Shown here: positions 7,516 to 16,112 of the stretch, piece by piece | Numbering within the stretch: position 1 is the stretch's first letter | Layout of the letters: every line of letters starts with the position of its first letter | Assembly: GCA_965183855.1 (NCBI GenBank) | Contig: CBCYMI010000014.1 | Span: 1-27,469, forward strand | Length of the DNA: 27,469 bases | Origin: CBCYMI01 sp965183855 | GTDB lineage: Bacteria > Pseudomonadota > Alphaproteobacteria > Caulobacterales > Maricaulaceae | Reading direction: 5' to 3' | Made by a program: the position numbers and the translations under genes | Notes under the pieces: generated by a model | The model's database searches: none | Seen by the model: the letters and a program-made list of their open reading frames with translations, nothing else | What the model was told of the DNA's origin: nothing

Positions 7516-9765
7516 ATGTATCGGTTTTATTTATTAACTATTATAATGATCGCTTTATTTTCAGCTTGTAAAAATACATACAATGCTAAACAAAAAGACT
7601 CAGATCAAACAAAATCAAATATATCAATGGATAAAACGGATAAAATGCAAATGATCAAAGCTCCAATTGCTAAAAAAGAGCCTAAGGAAATTCAACAACT
7701 TGGTCGAACACGTATAGATAATTATGCATGGCTAAAAGATAAAAACTGGCAAGCCGTCTTGAAAAAACCAGAGATTTTAAAACAAAACATCCGCAAATAT
7801 CTTGAAGCAGAAAATGCATACACCAATGCTTTATTGGAAGAGCCAACACAAAAACTGCAAAAACAGTTATATAAAGAAATGAAATCCAGAATTAAAGAAG
7901 ATGATAACAGCTATCCACAGCCAGATGGGGAATATAGCTATTATGTCCGTTATATTAAAGGAGGGGAATATCCTGTTTATGTCCGCAAATCATGGAATAA
8001 GGAAACAAGAAAAACATACGGAGAGGAAACGATTCTACTTGATGTAAACAAATCTGCTAAAGGTAAAGATTATTATCGAGTTTCTGCAACAGCACACAGC
8101 CCAAACCATCAATATTTTGCATATGCTGTAGATGAACAAGGCTCTGAATATTATCAGATTAGGATTGTTGACCTCATTACAGGAAAGGAAACTTCTGATA
8201 TTATCCAAAATGCCAAACCTGAAATGGTTTGGTCCAATGATTCAAAAACACTTTTATGGGTTTGGCAGGATGATCACAATAGAGGTCTAAAAGTCTTTGC
8301 ACATAAGCTCGGAGAACCCGTCGAAAAAGATGCATTATTATACGAAGAAAAAGATCCTGTTTTTTCCCTTCACATTTATAAAACGAAATCTAATCAATAT
8401 TTTATGATAAGCACAGAAAGTCATACAACATCAGAAGTCTATTTCCTACCCATGAATCAATTAGAGCAAAAACCAAAACTGATCGCAAAAAGAACAAAAA
8501 ATATCGAATATGATGTTATACATCATGGAGATCAATTCTATATCAGAACCAATATTGATCATGCTGAAGATTTTAAGGTAATGACAGCTCCCGTGTCAGA
8601 CCCTAAAAAAGAAAACTGGAAGGATTTTATTCCCTATCAGGCTGGAAGAATGATTCTAGATGTTACTGTATATAAAGATTTTCTAATTCGCTATGAGCGT
8701 GAAAACGCACTTCCTCGTATTATTATTCACTTTTTCAAAACTGGAAAACAAACTGAAATTGATTTTTCAGAAGAAGCTTATGCCTTATATCCACAAAGCT
8801 CATATGAATATGACACACCCTATTTACGTTTTTCCTATTCATCTCTTACAACGCCACAACAATTATATGAATATAATGTCAATACTGACAAACGTAGCCT
8901 GCTCAAAACAAAAGAAATCCCTTCTGGACATATTCCATCTGAATATATTACAAAACGTCTATCTGCAAAAGCACATGATGGGGAAAGCATTCCTGTGACT
9001 TTACTGTATAAAAAAACAACAGCCCTAAATGGAAGTGCTCCCTTATATTTACATGGATATGGCTCCTATGGTGTAACGATCACACCAAATTTCAGGACAA
9101 CTATTTTTTCCTTAATTGACAGAGGTTATATTTTTGCAATCGCACATATCAGAGGGGGACAAGCAAAAGGATATAATTGGTATAAAAATGGCAAGCTCGA
9201 TAAAAAAACAAATACATTTAAAGATTTTATTTCAGTTGCTGAAATGCTAATCCAGAATAATTACACGCAAAAAGGCAGAATAATTGCTGTTGGTCATTCC
9301 GCAGGCGGACTATTAATGGGAGCCGTTGCGAATATGCGTCCAGATTTGTTTGGTGCCATAATTGCAGGCGTTCCTTTCGTTGATGTGATAAATACCATTT
9401 CAGATGCAGAGCTGCCTCTAACCCCTACAGAATGGTCAGAATGGGGAAATCCTATTAAAAGTAAACAGGGTTATGATACCATTATGGAATATAGTCCTTA
9501 TGATAATATTCAAAAACAAAATTATCCTGCCATGTTCATTACAGGAGGACTTACAGATCCTCGTGTAACCTATTGGGAGCCTGCAAAATGGACAGCCAAG
9601 ATTAGAACGCACAATCAAAGCTCTAACCCCATCTATTTAAAAATAAATATGGGAGCAGGTCATGGAGGTGCATCGGGTCGCTTTAAATATTTAGAAGAAA
9701 TTGCTTTGGAATATGCCTTTATTCTAAAACAGTTTGAATCTTCTAAACCATCAAATAACAAATAA
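7516..9765 (+). CDS. ptrB: oligopeptidase B (S9A serine peptidase) with lipoprotein-like leader
   Basis: The 749-residue enzyme belongs to the prolyl oligopeptidase family and most resembles oligopeptidase B, which cuts short peptides after basic residues. The N-terminal part (about 55-480) is the beta-propeller, starting with APIAKKEPKEI and RIDNYAWLKD. The alpha/beta hydrolase domain follows, with the triad S595 (GHSAGG), D681 (GGLTDPRV) and H716 (GAGHGG). The start is placed at the ATG at 7516 because AAAAGGA lies seven bases upstream; an in-frame GTG at 7492 lacks such a site. The N-terminus MYRFYLLTIIMIALFSAC looks like a lipoprotein signal ending at C18, though phenylalanine at -3 is unusual. 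If correct, the peptidase acts in the periplasm rather than the cytoplasm. Confidence 0.88.
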   Translation: MYRFYLLTIIMIALFSACKNTYNAKQKDSDQTKSNISMDKTDKMQMIKAPIAKKEPKEIQQLGRTRIDNYAWLKDKNWQAVLKKPEILKQNIRKYLEAENAYTNALLEEPTQKLQKQLYKEMKSRIKEDDNSYPQPDGEYSYYVRYIKGGEYPVYVRKSWNKETRKTYGEETILLDVNKSAKGKDYYRVSATAHSPNHQYFAYAVDEQGSEYYQIRIVDLITGKETSDIIQNAKPEMVWSNDSKTLLWVWQDDHNRGLKVFAHKLGEPVEKDALLYEEKDPVFSLHIYKTKSNQYFMISTESHTTSEVYFLPMNQLEQKPKLIAKRTKNIEYDVIHHGDQFYIRTNIDHAEDFKVMTAPVSDPKKENWKDFIPYQAGRMILDVTVYKDFLIRYERENALPRIIIHFFKTGKQTEIDFSEEAYALYPQSSYEYDTPYLRFSYSSLTTPQQLYEYNVNTDKRSLLKTKEIPSGHIPSEYITKRLSAKAHDGESIPVTLLYKKTTALNGSAPLYLHGYGSYGVTITPNFRTTIFSLIDRGYIFAIAHIRGGQAKGYNWYKNGKLDKKTNTFKDFISVAEMLIQNNYTQKGRIIAVGHSAGGLLMGAVANMRPDLFGAIIAGVPFVDVINTISDAELPLTPTEWSEWGNPIKSKQGYDTIMEYSPYDNIQKQNYPAMFITGGLTDPRVTYWEPAKWTAKIRTHNQSSNPIYLKINMGAGHGGASGRFKYLEEIALEYAFILKQFESSKPSNNK

Positions 9766-9766
9766 A

Positions 9767-9787
9767 AATACCTATAAATAAGGTATT
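9767..9787. terminator. weak hairpin just after oligopeptidase B
   Basis: Two bases after the stop codon there is a perfect 7-base stem, AATACCT and AGGTATT, with a seven-base loop. The run of T residues expected of an intrinsic terminator is missing, so termination is uncertain. Confidence 0.35.
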
Positions 9788-10464
9788 GATTGTGACCTCT
9801 TTCTTGTAATTTGATCTATTTATAATTACAATCCACGGTTTTAGTTTTGAAAGAATAAACGAAATGAAGAAATATTTTAATGAAACACAGATTGTCAAAA
9901 TAGTGTATAAACAATGTATAAACAAGGAGCTGAAAAAAAAGGAATGAGATGTACCATTAGGGGCGTTTTATAAAAAATACTATTAATATGCGTTTAAAGA
10001 AAAAATGAATACTTCATGATTGATCTCACACGCAAGAATTTGCAATTAGAAAACAAAATATGACGAGATGCGGTATCGAAAGCGAAGGAGATTTGAAGTC
10101 AGTGGAAATAAAACCGACCATTTGAAAAATGCGGATAGTTAATCTGATACCAGATAAAGATATATGGTAAGATATACGTTAAAAAAATACTAATCCTAGC
10201 TTTCTACCGTAAAAACCAGAATAGAAAGCACAGCCCATCTAAGCGTTATTCTCTTGTCAGATATTTAACCTTTGTACTTTAAGTACTTTGGTACGCTCAT
10301 CAGCAAACTTTACCAATCTATAAAGAATAATGTATAGCCTTATATTTATTGCAAAGAAATAAATTCCATACCTTCATATAGAGGGCAGAAATTTATAAAA
10401 AATAATATAATTTTATATACCAGAAATTTACTCAAAAAATATGTTTAGCATATAAAATTTTTGG
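9788..10464. other. non-coding or decayed region
   Basis: About 680 bases carry no sustained reading frame on either strand. Base composition at about 10020-10260 is less AT-rich than the spacers around it, which could mean a decayed gene, but translated fragments match nothing I recognise. Near 10275-10292 there are short repeats of GTACTT. The region leads into the IS remnant. Confidence 0.5.
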
Positions 10465-11259
10465 AACGGTTCCATTTAATTAATTGACATATTGTTTGCC
10501 CCATTGTTTTATTAGGTTCAATTGCATTTTTGGTTTTGGAGGTTAGAGTGTCACTCGCATTCCTTCAAAACATCCCAAATGCTCTTTGACTCTTCTTAAA
10601 TTTTTCACCTATAGCGTTTGGTTCGGTTACAAAATTCCTTCAATTTCGTTACTGTAATTTATGCTTTTTGCAAACAGTTTTGAAGAATTAATACAAGAAA
10701 TACTTAAAATCGCTCATATCCAACGCATACAACCCAAACAATCCGTATAAAAAATGTGCCCCCCCGCCGATCCTGGATCATTTTTCGTTTAATAATAGGC
10801 ATTAATATCACCTGACTGGAAGCATCTCTCATGGATCATCTTCGTATACATCCTGCATCTGTGCTTTAGCAAACTGATTTAGTTTTACAAACGCCAGTTG
10901 ATACTCTTCGTATACATTCTGCACCTGTGCTTTAGCAAACTAAAAACATCTTTCCTGCCACGCCTCTCCTACGTCAAGCTTTGCGAACACTGTCAAACAC
11001 CTCCCCCTCAACTTCAATCTCACCATTGAAAGCTTTAAGAGATTTCCGCTCTATTTGAAAGGTAATCATGTCATAAAATCGTTGAAAGGAAAGACGGGCA
11101 TCTTGCGATATATAACCCCCTTTTGCTCGACGGCATAATGCGCTATCATACCCACAACAGCCTATTATTCTATCAGCTTATCTTATTTTGCTTTGCTTAA
11201 AAATCTGCTCTTTCTCATTCCATTTCAGATAACAAATATCGGTTGTTTGGGATAGCTCC
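10465..11259 (-). mobile_element. IS1595/IS1016-like element remnant, copy A
   Basis: On the minus strand a transposase frame begins at 11218 with MRKSRFLSKAK, then a stop where the family has glutamine, then DKLIE and more stops. Further on come FQRFYDMITFQ, FNGEIEVEGEVF and RRRGVAGKMF, matching the IS1016-type DDE transposase order. The catalytic context seen as EIDE in copy B is EVEGE here, so the acidic pair is lost. A 36-base segment (10840-10875) is duplicated at 10906-10941 with two mismatches, an internal repeat absent from copy B. The copy aligns over nearly its whole length with the reverse complement of 21729-22468. Exact ends and terminal repeats could not be fixed. It is certainly non-functional. 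Confidence 0.8.
10840..10941. repeat. 36-bp direct repeat inside IS copy A
   Basis: A 36-base stretch starting CTTCGTATACAT occurs at 10840-10875 and again at 10906-10941, offset by 66 bases and with two C/T differences. Copy B of the IS has the stretch once, so this is a duplication that arose after the copies separated. Confidence 0.75.
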
Positions 11260-11565
11260 AGATTTTTAAACTCTATTTAATTCTAATTTTTCTGAATTAT
11301 TTTTCTTAAATAATCTATCTTTATTTTGAATATTAATTCATTTCTTATCTAACTCTTTCTGATATAAGAATTAAAAACCAGAAATTTCAGGAGGGTTAAA
11401 ACTCATAAAGGATTTAAAAGCAAGATTAAATCAGATTTATAGATGTGCTCAATAGACCATAATGATCAGAGAATATGTCCATCCAGATCCATCCTCCGAT
11501 CATTTATAAACATGATTTTTTAAAGATTAATACTCTATTATCTAATTTAACTAATACGAATATGG
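11260..11565. other. intergenic region after the TPR gene
   Basis: About 300 AT-rich bases lie between IS copy A and the 3' end of the TPR gene. A small dyad, ATCAT with ATGAT followed by six T residues (about 11500-11521), would read as a terminator only on the plus strand, where no gene leads into it. Nothing else is recognised. Confidence 0.4.
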
Positions 11566-13107
11566 TTAACTTTTTTTCTTTTCTTCAGCTTGCTCGGCTG
11601 TTTGTTTGTTTTTTTGCTGAGACGAAATTGGATTTCCATATTGATCATAATAAATCGTACAATGATTTGGAATTTCTACAACAACACGTCCTGTATCGTC
11701 AACAACACCTTGTAACGCAGCCTGATCTTTCAAACGTCTAACTGTTTGATAACATTCTTCTTTTGCAAGCTTTAATTTCCATTTCTGCTTTGCTTTTTCA
11801 GCTTCATATTCAGCATTTATGAACTTTGTCCAGCCTTTACAGGATCTATTTGATATACATTTTGAAAATGCATCAAGAGCAGCCTTACGATCCGATCTTT
11901 GATAGGCTGAAGTTCCAATCATAAACCATAGCTGATTTTTGTTTTCTCCACCAACATTAATTGCCTGTTTTAGTGCATTCTCTGCTTTTTTATACTGTAA
12001 AAGCTGCATATAGGCTTCCCCTAACTGTCTGTAGAGTTTTCCTGTTGGTTTTTGCCTGATTAATTCTTGAATCACTGGAATTGATTCTTTATATTCTCGA
12101 GCTGCTGATAGATAATTCATTAATTTTTTTAAGTTTTTGATATTCTTTGCAACTCTTCTAGCACCCATTTCTCTTTTAATAAGCTGAGCTGCCTGATAAG
12201 GAACATCAAAATAGCTATAATAGCTCGCCAGTTTCATAATATCTTTCTCACTGGTAAAAAAACCATTGAGATACATAATTTTGTTTGCTTCAAAAACTTC
12301 CCTATCCTTATTAGCCTGCGCCAATAGTGAAACCCAAATATCCCATAGTTTTTTGTCTTTTGGATATCTAGCAATCATTTGTTCAATTAATTTTGCTTGT
12401 TCTGCCTTTAGCCCTAACTGATTATAAATATAATTAAGAAGGTCAAAATGTTTACGCTTGACAGGATTTGCCTGTCTATATGCTTTCTCTGCATAAATTC
12501 TGGATTTTCTAAACTCTTTAATTTGAGCATAGGATTGTGCCAACATCATATTCATGTTTTCTGTTGGTTTTCCGCCTGCTCTGATCCAACCTTCTAACTC
12601 CGCAGTTCCTTTTCTGTATTCCTCATTTGCCAAATATAGTCTACCAATATTAAGACGTAATCCAAGAATTTCCTTATGTTTCAATTTTCCTGTATCAATG
12701 GCTTTTTTCCAGTTACGAATTGCATCATGATAGCGTTCTAACTCATAATATCCTTGACCTTTAAGACGATAAACGACAGATGCTTCATAATTGCTTAGCC
12801 CTTTTTTTTCAGCCTTATCTAACAATGAAATTAGTTTTGACCATTGCTCCTTCTCACCTGCATTTTGTGCTTCAAGCACAATTTTTCCTATTTCAGGAGA
12901 AAATACATTTTTTTCTTCTTTTTCTGATTTCTCTTTTTTTGCCGCATAGCTTTTTGGAGCATTAATAAAAACAATCATTGCCAACATAATAAGAATAGAA
13001 AAAAATACCAAAGAGAAAAACACTCTGTTCTTTTTATTTTCACTTTCAGAACCCAAAACATCTGGATAATGAACTTTATTTTGAAACATAACATACTTTC
13101 TGATCAT
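11566..13107 (-). CDS. TPR-repeat protein of the TonB2-type cluster
   Basis: The 513-residue protein has one hydrophobic segment near the N-terminus (about residues 28-50, ending AAPKSYAAKK-like), then a lysine- and glutamate-rich linker, and a long helical body of tetratricopeptide-like repeats. Clear units are YRLKGQGYYELERYHDAIRNW, LYRQLGEAYMQLLQYKKAENAL and the one following it. It is probably anchored in the inner membrane or exported, with the repeats in the periplasm. In Vibrio-type TonB2 loci a TPR protein is encoded right after tonB2, and this gene has the same place and orientation, so it is likely an accessory factor of the complex. The 568-base gap after tonB means it may have its own promoter. 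The C-terminus is lysine- and glutamine-rich. The start codon lacks a strong ribosome binding site, and a second ATG lies 18 bases downstream. Confidence 0.75.
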   Translation of the reverse strand: MIRKYVMFQNKVHYPDVLGSESENKKNRVFFSLVFFSILIMLAMIVFINAPKSYAAKKEKSEKEEKNVFSPEIGKIVLEAQNAGEKEQWSKLISLLDKAEKKGLSNYEASVVYRLKGQGYYELERYHDAIRNWKKAIDTGKLKHKEILGLRLNIGRLYLANEEYRKGTAELEGWIRAGGKPTENMNMMLAQSYAQIKEFRKSRIYAEKAYRQANPVKRKHFDLLNYIYNQLGLKAEQAKLIEQMIARYPKDKKLWDIWVSLLAQANKDREVFEANKIMYLNGFFTSEKDIMKLASYYSYFDVPYQAAQLIKREMGARRVAKNIKNLKKLMNYLSAAREYKESIPVIQELIRQKPTGKLYRQLGEAYMQLLQYKKAENALKQAINVGGENKNQLWFMIGTSAYQRSDRKAALDAFSKCISNRSCKGWTKFINAEYEAEKAKQKWKLKLAKEECYQTVRRLKDQAALQGVVDDTGRVVVEIPNHCTIYYDQYGNPISSQQKNKQTAEQAEEKKKS

Positions 13108-13675
13108 GATACCAAAACCCCATAAGTTAATAAAACTACAATAAAACCGCCTGTCAAATTATATCACATCTGGTCTTAACGCATTTCATGTTTGGCTTTA
13201 AATTGATTTGAAACATACATCCATGTTTTTAACTTTTTATCTGTATTTAGTTCAAATCAAAAATATTAACTGATACTCGGCTCACAAAGAAATACCATTA
13301 CAGTATACCTTATTTTAAATCTAAATCAAATTATTATATTTCAAGTTAAAAATTCAAATAAGCATTTGAATACATTAATTTTTGTATTTAAGCCTTGTAT
13401 TCAGTATGTAATCGAGAGCTCTTCCCACTTCATTTACAAAACCATATTCACAAAAATTTGATTAAAAAGCCTCCCATGGAGACAAACAACATGAATGAAA
13501 TTTATTTAAAAATATTTTTGAACTTCTAATATAATCCTGCTTGTAAAGTGAATCCTAAACTCAAAGCTATCATTATTTTCATGATATTTTGCAAAACAAT
13601 TTCCAATCCTGATCTGCTATTTCAGCAAATTTAAGTCTGATTTATTCTCTGATCAATCATCCAACTGGTCAAATA
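13108..13675. other. long gap between tonB and TPR genes
   Basis: This 568-base AT-rich spacer interrupts an otherwise co-directional cluster. I see no gene of credible length on either strand and no clear terminator. It may contain a promoter for the TPR gene. Confidence 0.5.
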
Positions 13676-14296
13676 TCATTCCTCCAGTCGAAATGGAATA
13701 TGTGTTTTCCAGTTTGTTCGTACAACTTTCTTTCCACCTCGGATTCTCGGTTGATATTTCCATTTTTGAACTGCTTTTTTTACAGCATAAATAAAAATCG
13801 AATTTGTACATGTAGGGCGAATATTGAATGGCACACCATTTTCATTAATATCAAAGAGAACATCACACTCTCCTTCAATCCCTCGTTCAGCCGCTCGAAT
13901 TGGATAAATTGGAGGAATCCGTACCAATGGCGCTTCTTCTTGTTCATCAATGACAATTGTACCAATCTCTGTAGGTTTTATTTCTGGTTTTTCCATTGGT
14001 GGAATATCCCCTGCAAGAGCCTGTCCCAAATCCTCTGTTGGCTTGTCTGCTTTTGGCTTCTGTATTTTAGGCGGTGGGGGTGGAGGTTTTACTTTTTTAA
14101 CTTTATCAATTTTAGTTTCTCTACCTGTTGGCTTATATTCTTCTACAGCAGGATTAATCTGTATCTGAACATAATCCTCTTTTTTTCCAAGCCTTACATT
14201 TGCTGTTTTAATTAAAACAATCATCAGAAGAAAAAGCAAGATTGTAACCAATACAGCGCCTGGAATACTCAATATCCAACGTTTTACTGTTTCCAT
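13676..14296 (-). CDS. tonB: TonB2-like energy transducer
   Basis: This 206-residue protein couples the proton-driven ExbB-ExbD complex to outer-membrane receptors. It has a single N-terminal transmembrane helix (about residues 13-32), a periplasmic proline-rich stretch with KVKPPPPPPKIQKPK (about 68-82), and a C-terminal TonB domain (about 120-206) containing PPIYPIRAAERGIEGECDV and KWKYQPRIRGGK. Its short length, about 200 residues, and late-cluster position match TonB2 of Vibrio rather than classical TonB1. It starts 13 bases after the second exbD and probably shares its transcript. An AGAGGG motif lies upstream of the ATG. Two cysteines (in ECDV and PTCTN) could form a periplasmic disulfide. 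Confidence 0.9.
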   Translation of the reverse strand: METVKRWILSIPGAVLVTILLFLLMIVLIKTANVRLGKKEDYVQIQINPAVEEYKPTGRETKIDKVKKVKPPPPPPKIQKPKADKPTEDLGQALAGDIPPMEKPEIKPTEIGTIVIDEQEEAPLVRIPPIYPIRAAERGIEGECDVLFDINENGVPFNIRPTCTNSIFIYAVKKAVQKWKYQPRIRGGKKVVRTNWKTHIPFRLEE

Positions 14297-14309
14297 TGCT
14301 CACACCCTC

Positions 14310-14714
14310 TTATCGTTTTTCATCAGATGAAATATAAACTGGAATATCCAAATTCTGGCAAATCTCTTGAATATCCAATACGGTTCCCACTTTTGCTTTT
14401 TGATCCCCTTGTATCACGACTTCAGCCTTTGGATTCTCATCCCTCATATCTTCGATAACACTGGCAACCTCATTAATCCGATAGAGTTTCTTGCTGATCC
14501 ACACTTCATCATTTTTTGTAACAGCGACCAATATGGAAGGATTACGCAATTCCAGAGTTCTCGTTTCTGGTCGAATAATTTCGACACCAGGTTCTCGAAC
14601 AAAAACAGCAGTTACAATAAAGAAAATCAATAGTATAAACACAACATCCAACATTGGTGTCATATTTAATTCGACCTCTTCATCGACATAATTGACTTGA
14701 CTTCGTCTTGCCAC
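14310..14714 (-). CDS. exbD: ExbD-like protein, second copy
   Basis: The 134-residue ExbD/TolR-family protein has a short cytoplasmic N-terminus, one membrane helix and a periplasmic domain. The helix begins NMTPMLDVVFILLIFFIV, where D23 is the conserved proton-path aspartate. The gene begins with GTG, which follows AAGGAG by five bases; the overlapping ATG two bases earlier is in another frame. It is a paralogue of the exbD immediately upstream, from which it is separated by a 202-base gap, and it lies 13 bases from tonB. Two distinct ExbD proteins could form a mixed dimer inside one ExbB pentamer, but this is inference. Confidence 0.88.
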   Translation of the reverse strand: MARRSQVNYVDEEVELNMTPMLDVVFILLIFFIVTAVFVREPGVEIIRPETRTLELRNPSILVAVTKNDEVWISKKLYRINEVASVIEDMRDENPKAEVVIQGDQKAKVGTVLDIQEICQNLDIPVYISSDEKR

Positions 14715-14916
14715 ATTGTCTCCTTATACTCAAGAATAGTATGGAGTTTTATATATTTTCCTGAATTATTAATTGCATCTATTCAATTCTAATCAATCAG
14801 AATAATCTTTTATAAAAAACCCAGTACTAACCCTTTCTTCAAACAGTTAAAATAATAAAACCAAATATCATTGTACTTCTTGGATCATTCCTTTATATGG
14901 TTTGCTTACTTTAAAA

Positions 14917-15318
14917 TTATTGCTTTTTTCTTTGTATATTTACCGAAACACCTAATGATCTTAGCTCATCTATAATTCTAACCGTAATTCCATGATGAGA
15001 CTCCTCTTCTGGAATTAAGATAACCGCAGCACCTGGTTGATCCGCACGAACCCTTTCAACAGCTGCGGTTACTCTTTGAAGATCTGTCTGCTTTTTATTA
15101 ACAAAGACAAAGCCTTCTGAATCAATTGCAATCTGAATAACAGGTTTGGTTGTTTGAGGCATATTTTCATTTGGAGGAGGTTGGCGAAGATCCAATCCTT
15201 TTTCTCTTAGAAAAACAGCCGTAACAATAAAAAAGATGAGTAAAATGAAAACAATATCAAGCATGGGTGTCATATTGACAGATGCCTCATCCCCTGATCT
15301 GCGTAAACGTCTACGCAT
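14917..15318 (-). CDS. exbD: ExbD-like protein, first copy
   Basis: This 133-residue ExbD/TolR-family subunit starts with a strongly basic stretch (MRRRLRRSGDEA). A transmembrane helix follows, opening NMTPMLDIVFILLIFFIV with the proton-path aspartate at D21, and then a periplasmic domain of about 85 residues. AAGGAG stands about seven bases before the ATG, and the gene follows exbB2 by 16 bases. It shares the helix with the second copy almost residue for residue, while the periplasmic halves differ strongly, so the duplication is old or the two have separate roles. Confidence 0.9.
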   Translation of the reverse strand: MRRRLRRSGDEASVNMTPMLDIVFILLIFFIVTAVFLREKGLDLRQPPPNENMPQTTKPVIQIAIDSEGFVFVNKKQTDLQRVTAAVERVRADQPGAAVILIPEEESHHGITVRIIDELRSLGVSVNIQRKKQ

Positions 15319-15334
15319 AATCTTTCTCCTTAAC

Positions 15335-15880
15335 TTATAACTCTAGCTGATCTGAGAGTTTTGCAGATTCTCTTTTGGATTTTTTTTCTAACTGATCTGA
15401 AAAAACGATTCCAGAAAGAGCTGCCACCATACCAGCCATGGTTGTAATTGTTGCCTTTGATACCCCAGATGCCATTGATCGAATATCAGATGCCCCTGTA
15501 TTTGCTAAAACATCAAAGACTTCGACCATGCCAGTCACTGTTCCCAACAACCCCAATAATGGCGCTACCGCAACCAAGGTTTTAATTAAATTGACATTCT
15601 TTCCAGAACGGACACGAACTTCTGAAACAATCTGATTTTTAATCCAATGTGCACGGTTTGATTTATGATCCTCTCTAGAATTCCAATCTCGAACGGCATT
15701 TTGAACAATACGCTTATGACCAAATGCATAATATGCCCAGCGCTCAAAAATCAGTGCCCACATCACAAAAGTTGCAATCATAATCACAACCATAATAGGA
15801 CCGCCATCAGATAAAAAATCTCGCAAACCAACCACTGCCAGACGAGGATCAAAAAATACTCTCAAACCAGAATCCATCAT
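15335..15880 (-). CDS. exbB: ExbB2-like proton channel subunit
   Basis: The 181-residue protein belongs to the MotA/TolQ/ExbB family and would form the pentameric inner-membrane channel around ExbD. Three hydrophobic segments are visible at about residues 28-50, 99-118 and 138-160. The family core is LVAVAPLLGLLGTVTGMVEV followed by MASGVSKATITTMAGMVAAL. The length fits Vibrio ExbB2 (about 175) rather than E. coli ExbB (244). Two adjacent ATG codons (15880 and 15877) are possible starts, with AGAAAGG upstream. A 232-base gap separates it from the TtpC-like gene. Confidence 0.9.
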   Translation of the reverse strand: MMDSGLRVFFDPRLAVVGLRDFLSDGGPIMVVIMIATFVMWALIFERWAYYAFGHKRIVQNAVRDWNSREDHKSNRAHWIKNQIVSEVRVRSGKNVNLIKTLVAVAPLLGLLGTVTGMVEVFDVLANTGASDIRSMASGVSKATITTMAGMVAALSGIVFSDQLEKKSKRESAKLSDQLEL

Positions 15881-15973
15881 AATAAAACAGCCTTTCTCTT
15901 AACCATTTTCTGTTTATGCAGTTTTATATGCTGTGCTTTTATATATGTATTTCAAAAAAATTAGTATATCGAA

Positions 15974-15992
15974 TGCTATGAATACCATAGCA
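15974..15992. other. perfect inverted repeat in the ttpC-exbB2 gap
   Basis: Seven-base arms TGCTATG and CATAGCA flank a five-base loop. Read on the minus strand, the direction of the cluster, it is followed about a dozen bases later by seven T residues, so it could act as a weak attenuator or as an operator between the TtpC-like gene and exbB2. Confidence 0.4.
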
Positions 15993-16112
15993 CTCCCCTA
16001 TTTTGCTGAAATCCTATTTTCCAAAACATAAGATATAACCATTTCAATTTATATATCATGACAACTTATTCTTATGAGCACTCAATATCACATAAACACA
16101 GATATGATTTTC

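Noticed and set aside
8693..8998. 101-codon frame inside oligopeptidase B
   Set aside because: It is a different frame within a well-supported gene and has no domain.
10020..10260. Decayed gene in the gap after oligopeptidase B
   Set aside because: Composition hints at former coding sequence, but no frame gives a motif I can name, so no function is assigned.
11475..11741. 88-codon plus-strand frame
   Set aside because: It overlaps the 3' end of the TPR gene on the opposite strand and has no recognisable content.
13700..14215. 171-codon frame on the plus strand opposite tonB
   Set aside because: It is a shadow of tonB: cysteine-, tryptophan- and phenylalanine-rich with no domain, while tonB on the other strand is clear.
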